DNA of 64,000 nucleotides, taken from Gari tellinella (taxonomy: Eukaryota > Mollusca > Bivalvia > Cardiida > Psammobiidae). The first letter of the stretch is position 1. Each line of letters begins with the position of its first letter. The notes under the pieces are model-generated. The model was not told the DNA's origin, searched no databases, and was given only the letters and a program-made list of their open reading frames with translations. The stretch spans positions 63,129,832-63,193,831 of the forward strand of contig OV277862.1 of assembly GCA_922989275.2 (NCBI GenBank), written 5' to 3'. A program made the translations under genes and the position numbers. Of the stretch, positions 62,996-64,000 are shown piece after piece.

Positions 62996-63190
62996 TAACC
63001 AATTTATGCCAGGTGGATTCTGCCATGCTTAAATGTTGGATTAGACCATGTCAATCTAAGGGGTGCATAGTCTGCGATTTCATTTTTGTTTTGTTTTATA
63101 TTAAAATTCCTATCAGCAAGCAGTGTAGACTCCGCATTATGCGGTGTCTGATCAAAGTCTACACTGATTGCCTTTGTCCCATATACAGGG
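62996..63190 (+). mobile_element. PalH MITE, degenerate
   Basis: TTTATGCCAGGTGGATTC, TTTTGTTTTATATTAAAATT, CCTATCAGCAAGCAGTG, TAGACTCCGCATTATGCGG, GTCTACACTGATTGCC. Same order as 51569; left core arm shortened. Confidence 0.75.
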
Positions 63191-63199
63191 CTGTTAAGC

Positions 63200-63300
63200 A
63201 GTTTGACCGAAGTATTATTGATACGAATATCAAACAGTTTGAATCCTTATCACACACCACCTAATGAGGTGTCTCAAAGTGCAAATTGTGTGTCAATTCG
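63200..63300. repeat. Core I relic
   Basis: ATCAAACAGTTTGAATCC, CACCTAATGAGGTGTC, GCAAATTGTGTGTC. Confidence 0.5.
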
Positions 63301-63302
63301 AC

Positions 63303-63553
63303 TTGACCTTTCTCCAAAAGAAGCGACTTTTAGCGTATTTAATTTATTCCTTCGCTGAAAAAAATGGTTCCAGTTTAAACCCTCATGAACAATTACTATA
63401 ACAAATATTTTATATAGCCTAACAGATTGTAGTTTAAAGCAGGCTGAAAGTAAAGCAGAATGTGCCTTAAGGCACATTCTGCTTTATTTTCAACCTGCTT
63501 TAAGTGATCGCCTGTCTTTAATATTATAAACAGGTTATTGGGTAAAGGGTTAA
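63303..63553 (-). mobile_element. PalD MITE
   Basis: TTGACCTTTCTCCAAAAG start, GGGTAAAGGGTTAA end. Nearly perfect core II at about 63434-63505 around GTGCCTTAAGGCAC. Confidence 0.9.
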
Positions 63554-63865
63554 GACGCACATGTCTGTAGAATGGTTAGAAGTAACTGTCTTTTCGAACA
63601 GAATGTCAGTAACTTTCGTCATAAAAATATCGAATGATCATTGTCAGCTTATATCCTTTTAACTTTGGTTTTAGCGTCAGTTTGATAAAGGAAACTTAAA
63701 CACTTAAATACGAGTTAAAATCGTTTGTACCTTTATCAAACGATCCAAATAATTTGTAAATTCCATAGAAGTCACAGCTTGGGCAACACATTGTTGGAAG
63801 AATTCAAAGAATGCTCAATAGGAAGGTCGCCAATGATAATTTCGACAATGTTTCCAAACAGCAGT
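63554..63865. other. Unassigned sequence
   Basis: Nothing recognised. Confidence 0.35.
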
Positions 63866-64000
63866 TACAGTAAAACCTCACTATTACGACCACTAAATTA
63901 TGTGAATTATTAGGGTGTTTACGATAGGTGACTGCTTAAAGCAAGGTGACAGTGAAACAGAAAGCTCATATAGGAGCTTTCTGTTTCACTGTCACCTTGC
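63866..64000 (+). mobile_element. PalC MITE, cut by the window end
   Basis: TACAGTAAAACCTCACTATT start, shortened left arm, then core II around AGCTCATATAGGAGCT continuing past the last base. Confidence 0.88.

Noticed and set aside
161..64000. Hairpins as transcription terminators or integron attC sites
   Set aside because: The DNA is eukaryotic, the palindromes are dispersed transposon cores, and no integrase or T-tract context exists.

Overview
The window is AT-rich, repeat-saturated, non-coding eukaryotic DNA. It contains one clear host coding exon, a degenerate non-LTR retrotransposon, one young LTR retroelement, one large tandem array, and dozens of short non-autonomous elements built around long palindromes. 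Spliced exon structure rules out a bacterium. The repeats point to a mollusc, most likely a bivalve: MITEs starting CTGTAAAACCGG, ends of the type GGGCCCGTTTCAT, and a GTCCGTCGTC-type repeat ending in GGTGAGCTAG. Species is not determined; a heterodont such as a dreissenid is only a guess.

Layout. 1-2470 is probably intron of a gene entering from the left and is full of MITEs. 2471-2736 is the last coding exon of an RGK-type (Rad/Gem/Rem-like) small GTPase on the + strand. 2737-31,600 is intergenic sequence made largely of MITE copies. 31,624-37,405 is a composite: a TTAA-bounded MITE (called PalE here) whose interior expanded into about 47 copies of a 43-bp unit, and a 3,592-bp non-autonomous LTR retrotransposon then inserted into that array. 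37,406-49,400 is more MITEs, two diverged copies of a ~0.7-kb segment near 43 kb and 46.3 kb, and a tRNA-like sequence at 45,557. 49,500-51,330 is a decayed LINE reverse-transcriptase ORF. 51,500-64,000 is again MITE-rich and otherwise featureless.

Family names used below are mine. Each family is defined by its terminal sequence and target site. TA target: PalA (CAGTGGAGAA ends), PalB (CAGTGCTCCC), PalC (CAGTAAAACC), PalC2 (CTGTAAAAC). TTAA target: PalD (CCCTTTACC), PalE (CTCATTCAACCC), PalF (CCCTTTCAC and relatives), PalH (CCCATTTGC). Other: PalDh (CAGGGCTGCC) and G (GGGCCCGTTTC). Apart from G, all carry in their middle one of two long, nearly perfect palindromes. Core I is bounded by GCAAACAGT and occurs in A, B, E, F and H. 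Core II is bounded by GCTTAAAGCA and occurs in C, C2, D and Dh. Elements with unrelated ends and different target sites therefore share the same hairpin modules; I consider this the most interesting property of the window. Many copies are nested inside each other at exact TA or TTAA sites, which gives a readable order of insertion.

Limits: all family assignments come from comparing copies by eye within this window. Short exons of other genes could be missed. Boundaries of degenerate copies are approximate to about 10 bases.
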